DNA of 64,000 nucleotides from Acinetobacter celticus (GTDB taxonomy: Bacteria; Pseudomonadota; Gammaproteobacteria; Pseudomonadales; Moraxellaceae). Location: NCBI RefSeq assembly GCF_001707755.1, contig NZ_MBDL01000008.1, positions 487,618-551,617 of the forward strand, given 5' to 3'. The notes under the pieces are model-generated. The model made no database searches and was not told where the DNA came from. It worked only from the letters and a program-made list of their open reading frames with translations. Below are positions 35,859 to 46,361 of this stretch, piece by piece. Each line of letters begins with the position of its first letter. Within the stretch, counting starts at the first letter, position 1. A program made the translations under genes and the position numbers.

Positions 35859-36140
35859 CTAATACTTTGCTGTCGCAGTTGCTGTATCGCTGTCTTTCGC
35901 CGTTGCTTCATCTTTAGCTGTTGCTGTGGTGGAGTTATTCGCTGTTGCGACTTGAGCTTCTGGGTTTGGATGCCCAGGAGGTGCATCACTTGCATTTGGT
36001 TTCATGCCCGCGAACATATAAACCAATAAGGCAATAAAGAAAATCCCCACTAACGCTAAAATATATACAGGGATGCGTTTCTTTTGAGTCGTCTCTTCCA
36101 AACTAGAAACATGGGGCGGTTTATTAAAATCATGTGTCAT
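35859..36140 (-). CDS. Small single-pass membrane protein with low-complexity tail
   Basis: The 93-residue product has a polar N-terminus, one transmembrane helix (PVYILALVGIFFIALLVYMF, about residues 24-43), a Pro-rich segment, and a tail of Thr, Ala, Lys and Asp repeats (TATAKDEATAKDSDTATATA). There is no signal cleavage site, so the tail probably lies in the periplasm with the N-terminus in the cytoplasm. The repeat may vary in length among strains. The start follows GGGGAAATT. No family is recognised. Confidence 0.75.
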   Translation of the reverse strand: MTHDFNKPPHVSSLEETTQKKRIPVYILALVGIFFIALLVYMFAGMKPNASDAPPGHPNPEAQVATANNSTTATAKDEATAKDSDTATATAKY

Positions 36141-36391
36141 AATTTCCCCTCACTTTTATTATCTAATTGCTGTTTTTTTATACTACCAAGTCCTTTTGTT
36201 ATGGTGTGTGAAGAACCATTGCTGGATAGTGAAGAGTTGTAAAGCAAATTATCTCAAAGGGTTGGGTTATGCTTCAACGTCACCAATCGTCATGCAATGT
36301 ATGCACACTTAGGCATTCCACCGTATACACTGCCTTCTTAACAAGAAATGAGCTATAATCATCCACCTTTTGTTTAGTATCTAAAGTATTT

Positions 36392-36814
36392 ATGGCGTAC
36401 CGGCAACAAAGTGTATCGCTTGATCTTGAGACTGACGTCACTCATCAATGTTCATTGCACTACACTCGTGATCAGCATCTTATTGGTATTATTGAATTTA
36501 ATAAGCCGAGCTTTATCTTAACATGGGGCGATTTAGAATTTTTCCGTCGTCGCACAGATGAGCTTTCTGTTATGCCATTCCCTGACTGCATCAATGCAAT
36601 GGTGATTGATATACGTAACGTCACTGCATTTTTAGATATGGAAGTTCCAATTATTCCATGGCGTTTACTGGAAGAAGAATGTCCTGTGCGTATTGTGGTT
36701 CCTCAGGAACGTTTAGATCACTATGCAGGCTTTTTTGAACCAACTTGGCTTACCACTGATATGGATTCCGCCATTCAAGAAATTCGCGAATATATGGATA
36801 TGTTTGTGCATTAA
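36392..36814 (+). CDS. Conserved-looking cytoplasmic protein of unknown function
   Basis: The 140-residue product is acidic, with mixed alpha/beta pattern. Segments such as HLIGIIEFNKPSFILTWGDL and CINAMVIDIRNVTAFLDMEV alternate strands and helices. It has no signal peptide, membrane helix or metal motif. The gene is monocistronic, with an AT-rich leader and a strong terminator behind it. I do not recognise the family; the repeated strand-helix pattern is STAS-like, but this is too weak to use for a function call. Confidence 0.8.
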   Translation: MAYRQQSVSLDLETDVTHQCSLHYTRDQHLIGIIEFNKPSFILTWGDLEFFRRRTDELSVMPFPDCINAMVIDIRNVTAFLDMEVPIIPWRLLEEECPVRIVVPQERLDHYAGFFEPTWLTTDMDSAIQEIREYMDMFVH

Positions 36815-36826
36815 GCCACAAACCAT

Positions 36827-36855
36827 AAAAAAGCCTCCCGATCGGAGGTTTTTTT
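36827..36855 (+). terminator. Strong terminator
   Basis: AAAAAAGCCTCC pairs with GGAGGTTTTTTT around CGATC, 13 bases after the stop codon of the 140-residue gene. Confidence 0.9.
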
Positions 36856-36964
36856 ATGACTATTGCTCCCTTCTCTTTAAATTTTTTCTTTCTTTAAGAA
36901 GAAAGTCAAAGAGAGGTAAAACTTTTCATAACCCTTCGCCTATAACAAAAAGTTAAATGTACAT

Positions 36965-37726
36965 TTACCAATAATTTTCTACTGCAATATTACCTTCACC
37001 ACGACGGTTCATGGTCAACCCGCGGGCCTTTAAAGCGTCTTTGGTGTCATCTACCATTTGTGGGTTACCACACAACATCACATGACTGGTTTCTGGATTA
37101 AGTGTAAAACCCGCTACTTTTTCTAAGTCGCCATTGGCAATTAATACTGGTAAACGTTCATGCAATTGTGCATGCGGGTCACGGGTAATAATCGGAATAA
37201 ACTGAAAACCCGTATGCCCTTCACCAAACATTTCAACAATTTCAGCAATCCGATCGGCATAGGCCAATTCTGCTTCGGTTCGCACACTATAAACTAAATT
37301 AATTTTTTGATATTTCTGCCATGTTTCAAAGTCTTGTAACATCGATAAAAACGGTGCAAGGCCAGTTCCTGTACCCAAAAGCCATAAATCCTGTGGCAAA
37401 GGTAATTGATAGCGTGCAAGCGTTAAAAAGCCATATGGTACTTTTTCTAGATACAATTCATCTGTCACTTCAAGATGTTGCAAATTAGAAGTAAAAGCAC
37501 CATCAGGTACAACAATAGAGAAAAATTCTAAAGTTTCATCAAAGGGCGAAGACACAATTGAGTAAGCTCGCACCACCAGATCATCACCTACTTTTAAACC
37601 AATTCGGGCAAACTGCCCTGCCGTGAATTTAAAATGAGCAGGTCGTGTCATGGTAAAGCTAAATAAAGTATTGGTCCAACGGTGTACAGATAAGACTTTT
37701 TCTAAGCTAAATTTCTCAATTGACAT
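36965..37726 (-). CDS. fpr: Ferredoxin/flavodoxin--NADP(+) reductase
   Basis: The 253-residue enzyme moves electrons between NADPH and ferredoxin or flavodoxin, feeding Fe-S and oxidative-stress repair. The FAD-binding motif is VRAYSIVSSP near residue 53, the NADP motif GTGTGLAPFLSMLQD near 117-131, and CGNPQMV lies near 215. The C-terminus ends in VENYW; a terminal aromatic residue is usual in subclass I FPRs. The start ATG lies 85 bases from a divergent LysR gene. This is the same layout as Pseudomonas fpr and its activator FinR, so redox-responsive activation is likely. Confidence 0.96.
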   Translation of the reverse strand: MSIEKFSLEKVLSVHRWTNTLFSFTMTRPAHFKFTAGQFARIGLKVGDDLVVRAYSIVSSPFDETLEFFSIVVPDGAFTSNLQHLEVTDELYLEKVPYGFLTLARYQLPLPQDLWLLGTGTGLAPFLSMLQDFETWQKYQKINLVYSVRTEAELAYADRIAEIVEMFGEGHTGFQFIPIITRDPHAQLHERLPVLIANGDLEKVAGFTLNPETSHVMLCGNPQMVDDTKDALKARGLTMNRRGEGNIAVENYW

Positions 37727-37811
37727 GATTTCAACGTGGCATGAAAGACTGCGCTCATGTTAGCATGGCGGCATAATTTATTAATATTTTTTAAATGTTA
37801 AGGCTCTATAC

Positions 37812-38690
37812 ATGCGCATGACTTTACGCCAGTTGGCTGTTTTTGTAGCGGTCGCTCAAGAAGGTACGGTAACTAAAGCCAGTGATGCCGTTAAACTCAC
37901 GCAAAGTGCTGCAAGTATGGCTTTAGCAGATTTAGAGGATGGCCTAGGGGCTCCACTGTTTGACCGTTTAGGTAAACGTTTACAACTGAATGATCTGGGG
38001 CGCTTTCTATTGCCTCAAGCTTTAGAGATTTTAGGTCGCTGTGATTCTTTTGAACAAGCGGCTAAAGGTGAATTGCAAAGTATTGACTTGCGCTTGGGTG
38101 CAACCCTCACTATTTCTGATTATTTAATACCTGATTTAATGGCTAATTTTTTACAAATGCAGCCTCAAGCACATTTACAACTTCAAGTCGGCAACACTCG
38201 CCAAATGATTGAAGCCGTGAATCAATTTCAATTAGATTTAGCATTGATTGAAGGCTCTTGCCATTTACCTCAACTACAATGTATCCATTGGCGTGATGAT
38301 GAACTGGCCGTATGCTGTTCGCCAACGCATCCCCTTGCTCAATTAGAACGTACATTAACCATTGAAGATTTTAAACCTGTAGAATGGATTTTACGCGAAG
38401 AAGGTTCAGGCACACGTGAAGTTTTTGATAATGCCATTTTGAAAGATCTTCCTGATGCCAATATTCGCCTAACATTAGGTCATAATGAAGCAATTCTTAA
38501 AATTGTGGCAGGCGGTTTAGGCATGTCATGTATTTCTAAACTCGCGATTGAACCCTTACTTGAAAAGAATCAATTGGTGATTTTAAATACGCCATTTTGG
38601 CAATTGGCCCGCCCATTATTCATGCTGGTACATCGTCAAAAGTACCAAGGCCCCGGCCTAAAAGCATTTATGAAATTTTGTGAAAAATAA
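37812..38690 (+). CDS. LysR-family regulator divergent from fpr (FinR-like)
   Basis: The 292-residue protein has the N-terminal winged helix-turn-helix typical of LysR regulators (LRQLAVFVAVAQEGTVTKAS, then LTQSAASMALADLE). A periplasmic-binding-protein-like effector domain follows (about residues 90-292). By position it is the probable activator of fpr, as FinR is in Pseudomonas under superoxide or sulfur stress. That role is inferred from context. The ATG at 37812 follows an AAGGCTCTATAC region; a second in-frame ATG two codons later is possible. Confidence 0.93.
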   Translation: MRMTLRQLAVFVAVAQEGTVTKASDAVKLTQSAASMALADLEDGLGAPLFDRLGKRLQLNDLGRFLLPQALEILGRCDSFEQAAKGELQSIDLRLGATLTISDYLIPDLMANFLQMQPQAHLQLQVGNTRQMIEAVNQFQLDLALIEGSCHLPQLQCIHWRDDELAVCCSPTHPLAQLERTLTIEDFKPVEWILREEGSGTREVFDNAILKDLPDANIRLTLGHNEAILKIVAGGLGMSCISKLAIEPLLEKNQLVILNTPFWQLARPLFMLVHRQKYQGPGLKAFMKFCEK

Positions 38691-38704
38691 TCAATTTCTA
38701 TTAT

Positions 38705-38732
38705 AAAAAAAGCGCCTAAAGGCGCTTTTTTT
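38705..38732. terminator. Bidirectional terminator
   Basis: A perfect AAAAAAAGCGCC / GGCGCTTTTTTT stem with a TAAA loop lies between the convergent LysR and cold-shock-domain genes. Confidence 0.93.
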
Positions 38733-38785
38733 ACATCATATTCCATTCAATTTATATTGAAATATCGAACTCTTTTTGATCTTTG

Positions 38786-39079
38786 TTATTTACGTAAATT
38801 TGATAACAACGTAGAAGTGATTGACTTATTATTGGTCACCACCTTTGACTTTTTGGCTTTGGCTGAATTATCTTCAACACGTTCAATACGTACCGCTTTA
38901 AACTTATCACCATTTTCGACTGCTACAAATTTCACGCGTTCGTTACGCTTCGGTTCACCATCTGCTGCAGGGAAATCTGAAATATGAAAGAATATATCCC
39001 CTTCAGCTGAACCAATAAAACCGAAACCTTTTTCAGGGTCATACTGTTTAATTTTACCCTGATGTACTTCATCTTTCAT
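38786..39079 (-). CDS. Cold-shock-domain RNA/DNA-binding protein with basic tail
   Basis: The first about 70 residues form a cold-shock OB fold, with RNP1-like KGFGFIGSAEG (about residues 17-27) and RNP2-like IFFHISDF (about 30-37). A Lys-rich tail of about 27 residues extends beyond the usual 67-70 residue CspA length. It probably binds single-stranded nucleic acid in the cytoplasm. Two adjacent ATGs exist (39082 and 39079); I use the second because AGGG lies 7 bases upstream of it. Confidence 0.9.
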   Translation of the reverse strand: MKDEVHQGKIKQYDPEKGFGFIGSAEGDIFFHISDFPAADGEPKRNERVKFVAVENGDKFKAVRIERVEDNSAKAKKSKVVTNNKSITSTLLSNLRK

Positions 39080-39120
39080 CATGCTACCCTATTCTAAAAA
39101 CACCATATGTACATTATATA

Positions 39121-39147
39121 AAAAAGAGGCTTCTATAGCCTCTTTTT
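39121..39147 (-). terminator. upp terminator
   Basis: AAAAAGAGGCT pairs with AGCCTCTTTTT around TCTAT. It lies 18 bases past the upp stop codon on the minus strand and also just before the cold-shock gene start. Confidence 0.88.
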
Positions 39148-39165
39148 TTAAATTAGCCGACAAAC

Positions 39166-39801
39166 TTAATCTTTTTGTACTGAACCAAAAATTTTGTCGC
39201 CTGCATCGCCAAGTCCTGGAACAATATAACCATGTTCGTTAATGGCCTCATCAATTGATGCAGTGAAAATAGTCACATCAGGATGTGCAGTTTCTACACG
39301 CTTAACCCCTTCAGGAGCTGCAACCAGAACCATCACGCGAATATCTTTACAACCACTTGCTTTGAGTACATCAATGGCAGCCACCAGTGAAGAACCTGTT
39401 GCCAACATTGGATCAATAATCATAGCAATACGGTTTTGCACATCAGGTACTAACTTTTTATAGTAAGTACGCGCCTCTAATGTTTCTTCATCACGCTCTA
39501 AACCCAATACAGATACTTTTGCACTTGGAATCAGATTTAAGAAACCATCTAACATGCCAATACCCGCACGTAAAATAGGCACAACCGTAATTTTTTTACC
39601 AGCAATGCGGTCTACCGTTACTTTTCCAGCCCAGCCATCAACCTCTTGATCGCAGACAGGTAAGTCTTTAGTCGCTTCATAAGTCAAAAGCATCGTTACT
39701 TCTTGAGCAAGCTCGCGGAAGTTTTTAGTACTGATGTCAGATCGACGCAATAGACCAAGTTTATGACGAATAAGTGGATGACGAATTTCATGAATAGCCA
39801 A
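39166..39801 (-). CDS. upp: Uracil phosphoribosyltransferase
   Basis: The enzyme salvages uracil with PRPP to UMP. The 211-residue protein begins with the conserved [18 protein letters not shown]. The PRPP-binding loop is [11 protein letters not shown] near residues 130-140, and the uracil-contact region is [17 protein letters not shown] near 190-206. I chose the TTG start at 39801 because it gives the normal length and has AGGTG 7 bases upstream. The frame is open for 19 further codons. It is monocistronic between two terminators. Confidence 0.97.
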   Translation of the reverse strand: MAIHEIRHPLIRHKLGLLRRSDISTKNFRELAQEVTMLLTYEATKDLPVCDQEVDGWAGKVTVDRIAGKKITVVPILRAGIGMLDGFLNLIPSAKVSVLGLERDEETLEARTYYKKLVPDVQNRIAMIIDPMLATGSSLVAAIDVLKASGCKDIRVMVLVAAPEGVKRVETAHPDVTIFTASIDEAINEHGYIVPGLGDAGDKIFGSVQKD

Positions 39802-39869
39802 GGGAGAACACCTAAAATATTTAGATAAAACTTTTACCATTATAAAGGCTTTTATCACCTGATAAAAAT

Positions 39870-39899
39870 AAAAAAGCCCTCGACTTCGAGGGCTTTTTT
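39870..39899 (-). terminator. Terminator of the nuo operon
   Basis: AAAAAAGCCCTCG pairs with CGAGGGCTTTTTT around ACTT, 27 bases beyond the nuoN stop codon. Confidence 0.93.
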
Positions 39900-39926
39900 G
39901 TAATAACTCAATTAATTTGACATTAA

Positions 39927-41471
39927 TTAGTTAAAACCGCTTTGTACCAGTGCAAGAATAAATTGTTGCAATTCAGGTGAAATAGCAAAGAATGCCACTT
40001 TAGAAATTGCAATAATTGGGTCTGGATAGATACCAAAGAACAATACTAGCGCAGTCGCACCCAGTACCATAATACCGCCCACTTTTTGACCCCAATGGTC
40101 AATAGCATCCATACGTGGGTGCTCTGGCGGTGTCATATACATGACCACCATCACACGCAAGTAGTAATACAAACCAATACCAGAACCTAAGATCACCATT
40201 GCAACTAAGAACCAAGATTGGCCCGCAACTGCAGTTTTAATCACTAAGAATTTACCGATAAAGCCTGCAGTTAAAGGAATACCTGCTAGGGACAACATCA
40301 TGACAGTTAAAGTCGCTGTTAGAACTGGACGACGCCAGAACAAACCGCGGTACTCTGCCAAGCTACCCGCTTCATCTGTATTGTTATATGGACTAGACAT
40401 TAGGGTAACAGCACCGAATGCACCGATGGTTGTTAATACATAAGTAATCACATAAACGTTTACAGCTTCAAATGTTGCAAAGCCCTCTACTTGAAGGAAG
40501 TCAGTATTGCGTGCGCTAACAATCGCCACCAATAAATAACCAAAGTGAGCAATAGATGAATACGCAAGAATACGTTTCAAGTTCACTTGGCGAACAGCCA
40601 ACAAGTTACCCGCAAGAATTGAAAGTACGGCAATAATGGTCAGAATAATTACAAAACTATCTGAAAGGATGACACCTGAAGACAGTAAGTAACGTATAAA
40701 CAGACCGACTGTTGCTACTTTAGCAACAGTTGCAAGGAACGTTGCGATAGGCGCTGGCGCACCTGCATACACGTCTGGTGTCCATTTATGAAATGGCGCA
40801 AGAGACAGTTTAAATGCAACTGCAAAAATGATTAATGCTAAGCCTAAAACGATCGCTGGTTGACTGAATGTCGTAAACAGTTTGCCTGGTTCTGCAACAA
40901 AACTTAAAGTACCTGTGTATGCATAAATATACGCCATACCCATTAGTAACATTGCAGATGCAGTTGCTGAAAGAACCAGATATTTAACACCTGCTTCAAG
41001 CGATTGAGAACGCTGATGCGTATATGCCACTAAGCCATAAACTGGAATTGACATTAACTCAAGACTGATAAAGAACGATGCATAGCTTGAGCTAGCAACC
41101 ATCATTAATGCGCCCGTCACAGACGTAAGCATCAAAATATAAAGTTCTTCACGGTTATCTTTATAACTATCAATATAAGCATGTGACAATGTGCAACACG
41201 CAAGTGCTGCAACTAAAATCACAAACTGATACAACATCGTAAATGGATCTACGATGAATAAGTTCATCACGTTTGCAGGGGCAAACTGCCCTGCAACCAT
41301 AACGAAGATAATGTAAAACACAGCAAGGTTCAAACCAACAACGGCTGTAGTTGCAGCTAAATTATGATTGCGCTTAATGGCCACCAGCAACATCACCACA
41401 ATTGCTGTTAAAGCAACAATCATGACGGGTGCTAAAGGCATAAGCTCTGAAAATGACACTGTGAAGTTCAT
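39927..41471 (-). CDS. nuoN: NADH-quinone oxidoreductase subunit N
   Basis: This is a proton-pumping antiporter-like subunit of the complex I membrane arm. The 514-residue protein has about 14 transmembrane helices and the family core [20 protein letters not shown], then [20 protein letters not shown] and [17 protein letters not shown], containing the conserved Lys residues of the proton path. It is the last gene of the operon, 3 bases after nuoM and followed by a terminator. Confidence 0.98.
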   Translation of the reverse strand: MNFTVSFSELMPLAPVMIVALTAIVVMLLVAIKRNHNLAATTAVVGLNLAVFYIIFVMVAGQFAPANVMNLFIVDPFTMLYQFVILVAALACCTLSHAYIDSYKDNREELYILMLTSVTGALMMVASSSYASFFISLELMSIPVYGLVAYTHQRSQSLEAGVKYLVLSATASAMLLMGMAYIYAYTGTLSFVAEPGKLFTTFSQPAIVLGLALIIFAVAFKLSLAPFHKWTPDVYAGAPAPIATFLATVAKVATVGLFIRYLLSSGVILSDSFVIILTIIAVLSILAGNLLAVRQVNLKRILAYSSIAHFGYLLVAIVSARNTDFLQVEGFATFEAVNVYVITYVLTTIGAFGAVTLMSSPYNNTDEAGSLAEYRGLFWRRPVLTATLTVMMLSLAGIPLTAGFIGKFLVIKTAVAGQSWFLVAMVILGSGIGLYYYLRVMVVMYMTPPEHPRMDAIDHWGQKVGGIMVLGATALVLFFGIYPDPIIAISKVAFFAISPELQQFILALVQSGFN

Positions 41472-41474
41472 GAC

Positions 41475-43088
41475 TTATTGGATCTCCACATTTTCAGCTG
41501 AAACGACAGCTTGTTGCACTATATCAACTGTTTCTTGCATAGGAATGTAGCTATTTGCTAACCACGCCATGCTTGAATTAGAAACGTCAAGGAACGTTTG
41601 TGGGAACAGACCTAACCAAAGTAGACCAAATGCACACACCAGTAAAATAACCACTTCACGCACATTCAAATCTTTTAACGGATTTGCATAATGCATTTGC
41701 TGTTCTTCGTTTGGTGTACCAAAGAGTGCTTTATGAATGAGGATTAAACCGTAAAGACCCGCAAATACAAGGCTGATTGCAGCCAAAATTGTATACACAG
41801 GGAATTTAGCATAAGAACCCATCAAGATCAGGAATTCACCAATGAAGTTACCTAGACCTGGAATACCCACAAGTGCAGCAACAAAGAACATGAGGAAGAA
41901 TGCAAGATACTTGAACTGACCACGAATACCACCCATCAAACGTAAATCACGCGTGTGAAGGCGTTCGTATACTTGACCACACATAATAAACAAGGCTGCA
42001 GATGATAGGCCATGTGCCAACATCATAATCATTAAACCTTGGAAGGTTAAGATGTTGCCTGCGTAAATAGCAAGCAATACAAAGCCCATATGTGAAATTG
42101 AAGTGTAAGCAAGTAGACGTTTCATGTCGGTCTGCTGGAAAGCACACCAAGCACCGTAGAAAATACCAATCAAACCTAAGATGATGGCAATGTCAGCAAA
42201 CTGAGCAGAAGCTACTGGGAAGAACGGAATGACGAAACGTAATAAACCGTAAGCCGCAGTTTTAATCAAGATACCTGCCAAGTCGACAGAACCTGCTGTT
42301 GGTGCTTGTGCATGTGCATCTGGAAGCCAGCCGTGCAATGGGAAAACAGGAAGTTTTACCGCAAAGCCAACAAAGAAACACAACATAAAGGCATAAGCCA
42401 ATGCAGGCGCTTGAGCTTCAATCGTATGTGCTACAGCCATTAAATAACTATAGTCAAAACGAATTTCGCCATTCATTGAATACCCTACAGCCACAAGGCC
42501 AAGGATACCAATGAGCATGATTAAACCAGCAACTTGGGTATAGATAAAGAATTTCGTTGCAGCGTAAACGCGTGACTTACCATCTGCCCCTTTATGACCC
42601 CATAATGCGATCAAGAAGTAGATTGGAACCAGCATCATCTCCCAGAAGAAGAAGAACAAGAACATGTCAATTGCTAAGAATACACCGATCACACCACCCA
42701 AAGACCATAAAAGGTTTAGGTGGAAGAAACCAACGTTTTTCTGAATCTCACCCCATGAACAGCCTACTGCAAGCACACCAAGGAGCGCAGTCAAACCGAC
42801 CATTAGAAGTGACAAGCCATCCACTGCTAAGTGAATGTTAATACCCAGTGTTTGAATCCAAGGTAATTTAAACTCAGCTGCCCAAGTTGGAGCTGCACCG
42901 CCAAGTTCATAACTGTATGTACCTGTTTGCCAAAGAACAATGGTCAAAACCAAAGTCACCAGCATACCGATGAATGCAATATAACGTGGCAAGTGCTGAT
43001 CGAATTTGTCGACCAGCCAACATGCAAAACCTGCAATGAACGGAATAAGGATCAGAGCGGGTAAAATTAAATTATTAGGAGCTTCCAT
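41475..43088 (-). CDS. nuoM: NADH-quinone oxidoreductase subunit M
   Basis: This is the second antiporter-like proton channel of complex I. The 537 residues form about 14 helices. Visible motifs include FFFFWEMMLVPIYFLIALWG with the conserved membrane Glu, then VKLPVFPLHGWLPDAHAQAP and MKRLLAYTSISHMGFVLLA. Its stop is 3 bases from nuoN, and it lies 1 base after nuoL, so it is translationally coupled in the operon. Confidence 0.98.
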   Translation of the reverse strand: MEAPNNLILPALILIPFIAGFACWLVDKFDQHLPRYIAFIGMLVTLVLTIVLWQTGTYSYELGGAAPTWAAEFKLPWIQTLGINIHLAVDGLSLLMVGLTALLGVLAVGCSWGEIQKNVGFFHLNLLWSLGGVIGVFLAIDMFLFFFFWEMMLVPIYFLIALWGHKGADGKSRVYAATKFFIYTQVAGLIMLIGILGLVAVGYSMNGEIRFDYSYLMAVAHTIEAQAPALAYAFMLCFFVGFAVKLPVFPLHGWLPDAHAQAPTAGSVDLAGILIKTAAYGLLRFVIPFFPVASAQFADIAIILGLIGIFYGAWCAFQQTDMKRLLAYTSISHMGFVLLAIYAGNILTFQGLMIMMLAHGLSSAALFIMCGQVYERLHTRDLRLMGGIRGQFKYLAFFLMFFVAALVGIPGLGNFIGEFLILMGSYAKFPVYTILAAISLVFAGLYGLILIHKALFGTPNEEQQMHYANPLKDLNVREVVILLVCAFGLLWLGLFPQTFLDVSNSSMAWLANSYIPMQETVDIVQQAVVSAENVEIQ

Positions 43089-43089
43089 T

Positions 43090-44979
43090 TTATTTCCCCA
43101 CGACCTGAATCACGACCAAGATCATCAGTAAAACTACTGTACCCAGTGCCATACTAGATGCGTATTCGCGCAATGACCCTGTTTGACGTGAGCTTGTGAA
43201 ACTGTTGCCCGCTTTTACAAGTGCAGGTAGAACCAGCCAAAAACCGTCAATCGGATCGCGACCTACGATTTTCGCAATCAGCAAATATGGCTTAACAAAT
43301 ACAATGTTGTACAGCGCATCAAAACCAAGTGCATTACGGCAAATATTTACAAGACCTGCGCCCAATGACGTTTTAGCAAACGCTTTCACTGCACCATAAG
43401 CAAATGCAAACAGCACAACACCAATGGCAAGACCCACAAGCGCAATACCCACTGCTGTATATTCAGCACTGTGCATACCTTGTTCCAAGGCTTCTGGAAT
43501 ATTGAAGGCTGGAATTTTTGCTGCATTTAAAATGCTTTCTACAGGTGCTTTTAACGCCGCACCAACAAAAGTTGAAAGCACAGCAAGAATTGCCAAAGGC
43601 CCCCAGAACGTAACACCTTTAATTTCATGATATGGCGTGTTTTCTTTACCAAAGAATACAACCCAAATTAAACGGAATGTATAAATAGAGGTTAAGAATG
43701 CACCAGCAACACCCACCCAATACAGTGAGTTATATACTGCAACGGATTGACCTTGAACCCATACCGCACCCAAGATTGCATCTTTTGAGAAGAAACCGAC
43801 AGTGATGAATGGAATTGCGGCCAATGCACCGCCACCAATTGCAAAACAAGCAAATAAGAATTTGTTCTTGTAAAACAAACCGCCCATTTTGAAGATGTTT
43901 TGTTCGTGGTGATACGCCAAAATCACAGCACCAGACGACAAGAACAATAATGCCTTGAAGAATGCGTGAGTCAGCATATGGAATAAACCGGCTTGGTAGG
44001 CTTCAGCACCGACCGCCATAAACATATAACCGAGCTGACTCATGGTTGAGTAAGCCAAAATACGTTTAATGTCTGTTTGTACCAATGCAGCAAAACCAGC
44101 CACTAACAAAGTCACCGCACCAGTGATTGAGATAAACATCATCACTTCTGGCGCCATTTCAAACACAGTGTACATACGACAGCACAGGTAAACACCCGCT
44201 GTTACCATCGTTGCAGCGTGGATCAATGCAGATACAGGTGTTGGGCCTGCCATTGCATCGGCTAACCAAGTTTGTAATGGAATTTGTGCAGATTTACCTG
44301 CAGCACCTAAGAACAGCATTAATGCAGTCCAAATGGCCATTGAAGAACTTTGTGTTAACACTGTTGGTGCTGCAGCAACCACTTCTGCAATGTTTAAAGT
44401 ACCAAACTGTTGGTAAATTAAGAACAAAGCAATAAGTAAGAATACATCACCAATACGCGTTACAGTGAAGGCTTTAATTGCTGCAAAACCATTTGCAGGG
44501 TTTTGGTAGTAGTAACCAATCAGCAAATAAGAACAAAGACCTACGCCTTCCCAGCCTAAGAACAATAACGCTAAGTTATCGCCCAGAACGAGTAGCAACA
44601 TGCTCGCAACGAACAGGTTGAAGTAAGAGAAGAAACGTGCAAAGTCTTCGTCACCGCGCATGTACCATGTTGCAAAGATGTGAATTAAGAAACCCACACC
44701 CGTCACCATGCCCATCATTAACAATGACAAACCATCGAGGTGAAGCGAAAAGCCTGGCGCTAAATTGCCAACACTGAACCACGTCCACAAATGTTGAGTG
44801 GTTGCAACAGATCCGTTATTTACGAAATCTAAGCCAGCAATGAGTGCAAATAATGCAGAAAGACCAACTGAGCCAGCCCCAATAATCGCGGCAACTTTTT
44901 CAGGAAGATTGTTACGTCCTGCCGCCAAAAGGATAAAACCAATGAGCGGAAATAATACGGTTAAATATAAATAGCTCAT
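43090..44979 (-). CDS. nuoL: NADH-quinone oxidoreductase subunit L
   Basis: This is the distal antiporter-like subunit of complex I, with the long lateral helix at its C-terminus. The 629-residue protein has [20 protein letters not shown] near 140, [20 protein letters not shown] near 230 and [20 protein letters not shown] near 305, plus a helical amphipathic C-terminal region. Its start overlaps the nuoK stop by 4 bases, in the usual ATGA manner. Confidence 0.98.
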   Translation of the reverse strand: MSYLYLTVLFPLIGFILLAAGRNNLPEKVAAIIGAGSVGLSALFALIAGLDFVNNGSVATTQHLWTWFSVGNLAPGFSLHLDGLSLLMMGMVTGVGFLIHIFATWYMRGDEDFARFFSYFNLFVASMLLLVLGDNLALLFLGWEGVGLCSYLLIGYYYQNPANGFAAIKAFTVTRIGDVFLLIALFLIYQQFGTLNIAEVVAAAPTVLTQSSSMAIWTALMLFLGAAGKSAQIPLQTWLADAMAGPTPVSALIHAATMVTAGVYLCCRMYTVFEMAPEVMMFISITGAVTLLVAGFAALVQTDIKRILAYSTMSQLGYMFMAVGAEAYQAGLFHMLTHAFFKALLFLSSGAVILAYHHEQNIFKMGGLFYKNKFLFACFAIGGGALAAIPFITVGFFSKDAILGAVWVQGQSVAVYNSLYWVGVAGAFLTSIYTFRLIWVVFFGKENTPYHEIKGVTFWGPLAILAVLSTFVGAALKAPVESILNAAKIPAFNIPEALEQGMHSAEYTAVGIALVGLAIGVVLFAFAYGAVKAFAKTSLGAGLVNICRNALGFDALYNIVFVKPYLLIAKIVGRDPIDGFWLVLPALVKAGNSFTSSRQTGSLREYASSMALGTVVLLMILVVIQVVGK

Positions 44980-45284
44980 CCGCGCATCTCACTAGCAGCA
45001 TCTACATCCAAATGATGGAAGCGATGATAGAACTGAAGGACGATAGCAAGACCGATACAAGCCTCTGCCGCAGCAAGCGTTAAGATCAAGATGAACATGA
45101 TTTGGCCATCGGGTTGCGCCCATGCGCTCCCTGCCAAAACGAACGCTAAAGCAGCCGCGTTCATCATGATTTCAAGGCTCATCAAAATAAAGAGTAAGTT
45201 GCGTCGAACCATCACACCGTAAAAACCCAGTGCAAAAAGAATGGTTGCAACGATCAAACCATGTTCTAAAGGGATGTTGCCCAT
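44976..45284 (-). CDS. nuoK: NADH-quinone oxidoreductase subunit K
   Basis: The 102-residue, three-helix subunit lies at the junction of the complex I membrane arm. It carries the two conserved membrane glutamates, in [15 protein letters not shown] and [15 protein letters not shown]. Length and position are standard. It overlaps nuoJ by 1 base and nuoL by 4 bases. Confidence 0.97.
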   Translation of the reverse strand: MGNIPLEHGLIVATILFALGFYGVMVRRNLLFILMSLEIMMNAAALAFVLAGSAWAQPDGQIMFILILTLAAAEACIGLAIVLQFYHRFHHLDVDAASEMRG

Positions 45285-45805
45285 TATTCTTTTTCCTCTT
45301 CTGCACTTGGTCCACGTTTGCCCAGATGGAATGCAGCAACAAGTGCACCAATCAATAACATCGCGGCAACTTCAACCAATAATAAGTACTGAGTAAAGAG
45401 TGCTGTACCCACAGCTTTCGGGCCAACCACTTCTGCACCCATAACCAATGAAGGTTTGGTGTAATCAGAACCCAACATCCAAACAAGTACAAGACCCATT
45501 AAGAAGCTCATCAACGCAGGGTAAGCCCACGCAGATGAAGTTAGCCACTTGCTTTCTTGTTCCACAGTTTGATGACCTAAGTTCAGCATCATCACCACGA
45601 ATACAAAAAGCACCATAATTGCGCCAGCATAGACAATGATTTCAAGCGCACCAGCAAATGGCGCACCCACAATCAAGAACATGCCTGCAACGGCAAGCAA
45701 AGAAACAATCAAACTTAATAAAGCGTGTATTGGATTGGTATTGGTTACAACACGAATCGTAGAGATAATGGCCACGAGTGCCATCAAATAAAACGGCCAC
45801 ATCAT
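45284..45805 (-). CDS. nuoJ: NADH-quinone oxidoreductase subunit J
   Basis: The 173-residue, five-helix subunit forms part of the E-channel of complex I. The conserved helix 3 region reads [20 protein letters not shown] (about residues 53-72), with its characteristic pi-bulge Tyr/Gly pattern. A short charged tail follows. It overlaps nuoI by 4 bases and nuoK by 1 base. Confidence 0.97.
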   Translation of the reverse strand: MMWPFYLMALVAIISTIRVVTNTNPIHALLSLIVSLLAVAGMFLIVGAPFAGALEIIVYAGAIMVLFVFVVMMLNLGHQTVEQESKWLTSSAWAYPALMSFLMGLVLVWMLGSDYTKPSLVMGAEVVGPKAVGTALFTQYLLLVEVAAMLLIGALVAAFHLGKRGPSAEEEKE

Positions 45806-46344
45806 GGTAATAGACTCCGTACATCAACAGGCGCACTTTCGCGTTGTGCTTGACCTTTGTCTTTACCTGTTACAGCCATACCCGTTACGCGGTAGAAGTT
45901 GTAATCAGGGTATTTACCAGGACCTGAGATAAGTAAGTGTTCTTTCTCATAGACCAAATCTTGACGAACGTATTCACCTAACTCAAAGTCTGGTGTCATC
46001 TGAATCGCAGTCGTTGGACAAGCTTCTTCACACATTCCGCAGAAAATACAACGAGAGAAGTTGATACGGAAAAATTCCGGATACCAACGACCATCTTCTT
46101 GCTCTGCTTTTTGCAATGAAATACAGCCAACAGGACATGCAACCGCACATAGGTTACATGCCACACAGCGCTCTTCGCCATCTGGATCGCGGGTTAACAC
46201 AATACGACCACGGAAACGCGGTGGTACGATATCCTCAGCTGGTACTTCCGGATATAAAATGGTGTCACGTTTACGTGTCACATGTGAGAAAACCATCCAC
46301 AGTGAACGTACAATTGACCCAAATCCAGCTAGAAACTTAAACAT
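45802..46344 (-). CDS. nuoI: NADH-quinone oxidoreductase subunit I (two 4Fe-4S clusters)
   Basis: The 180-residue peripheral subunit carries clusters N6a and N6b that pass electrons toward the quinone site. Both ferredoxin motifs are intact: [15 protein letters not shown] near residues 60-75 and [15 protein letters not shown] near 99-113. A membrane-associated N-terminal helix precedes them. It lies 17 bases after nuoH. Confidence 0.98.
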   Translation of the reverse strand: MFKFLAGFGSIVRSLWMVFSHVTRKRDTILYPEVPAEDIVPPRFRGRIVLTRDPDGEERCVACNLCAVACPVGCISLQKAEQEDGRWYPEFFRINFSRCIFCGMCEEACPTTAIQMTPDFELGEYVRQDLVYEKEHLLISGPGKYPDYNFYRVTGMAVTGKDKGQAQRESAPVDVRSLLP

Positions 46345-46361
46345 TTTGTTCTCCTGCCGTC

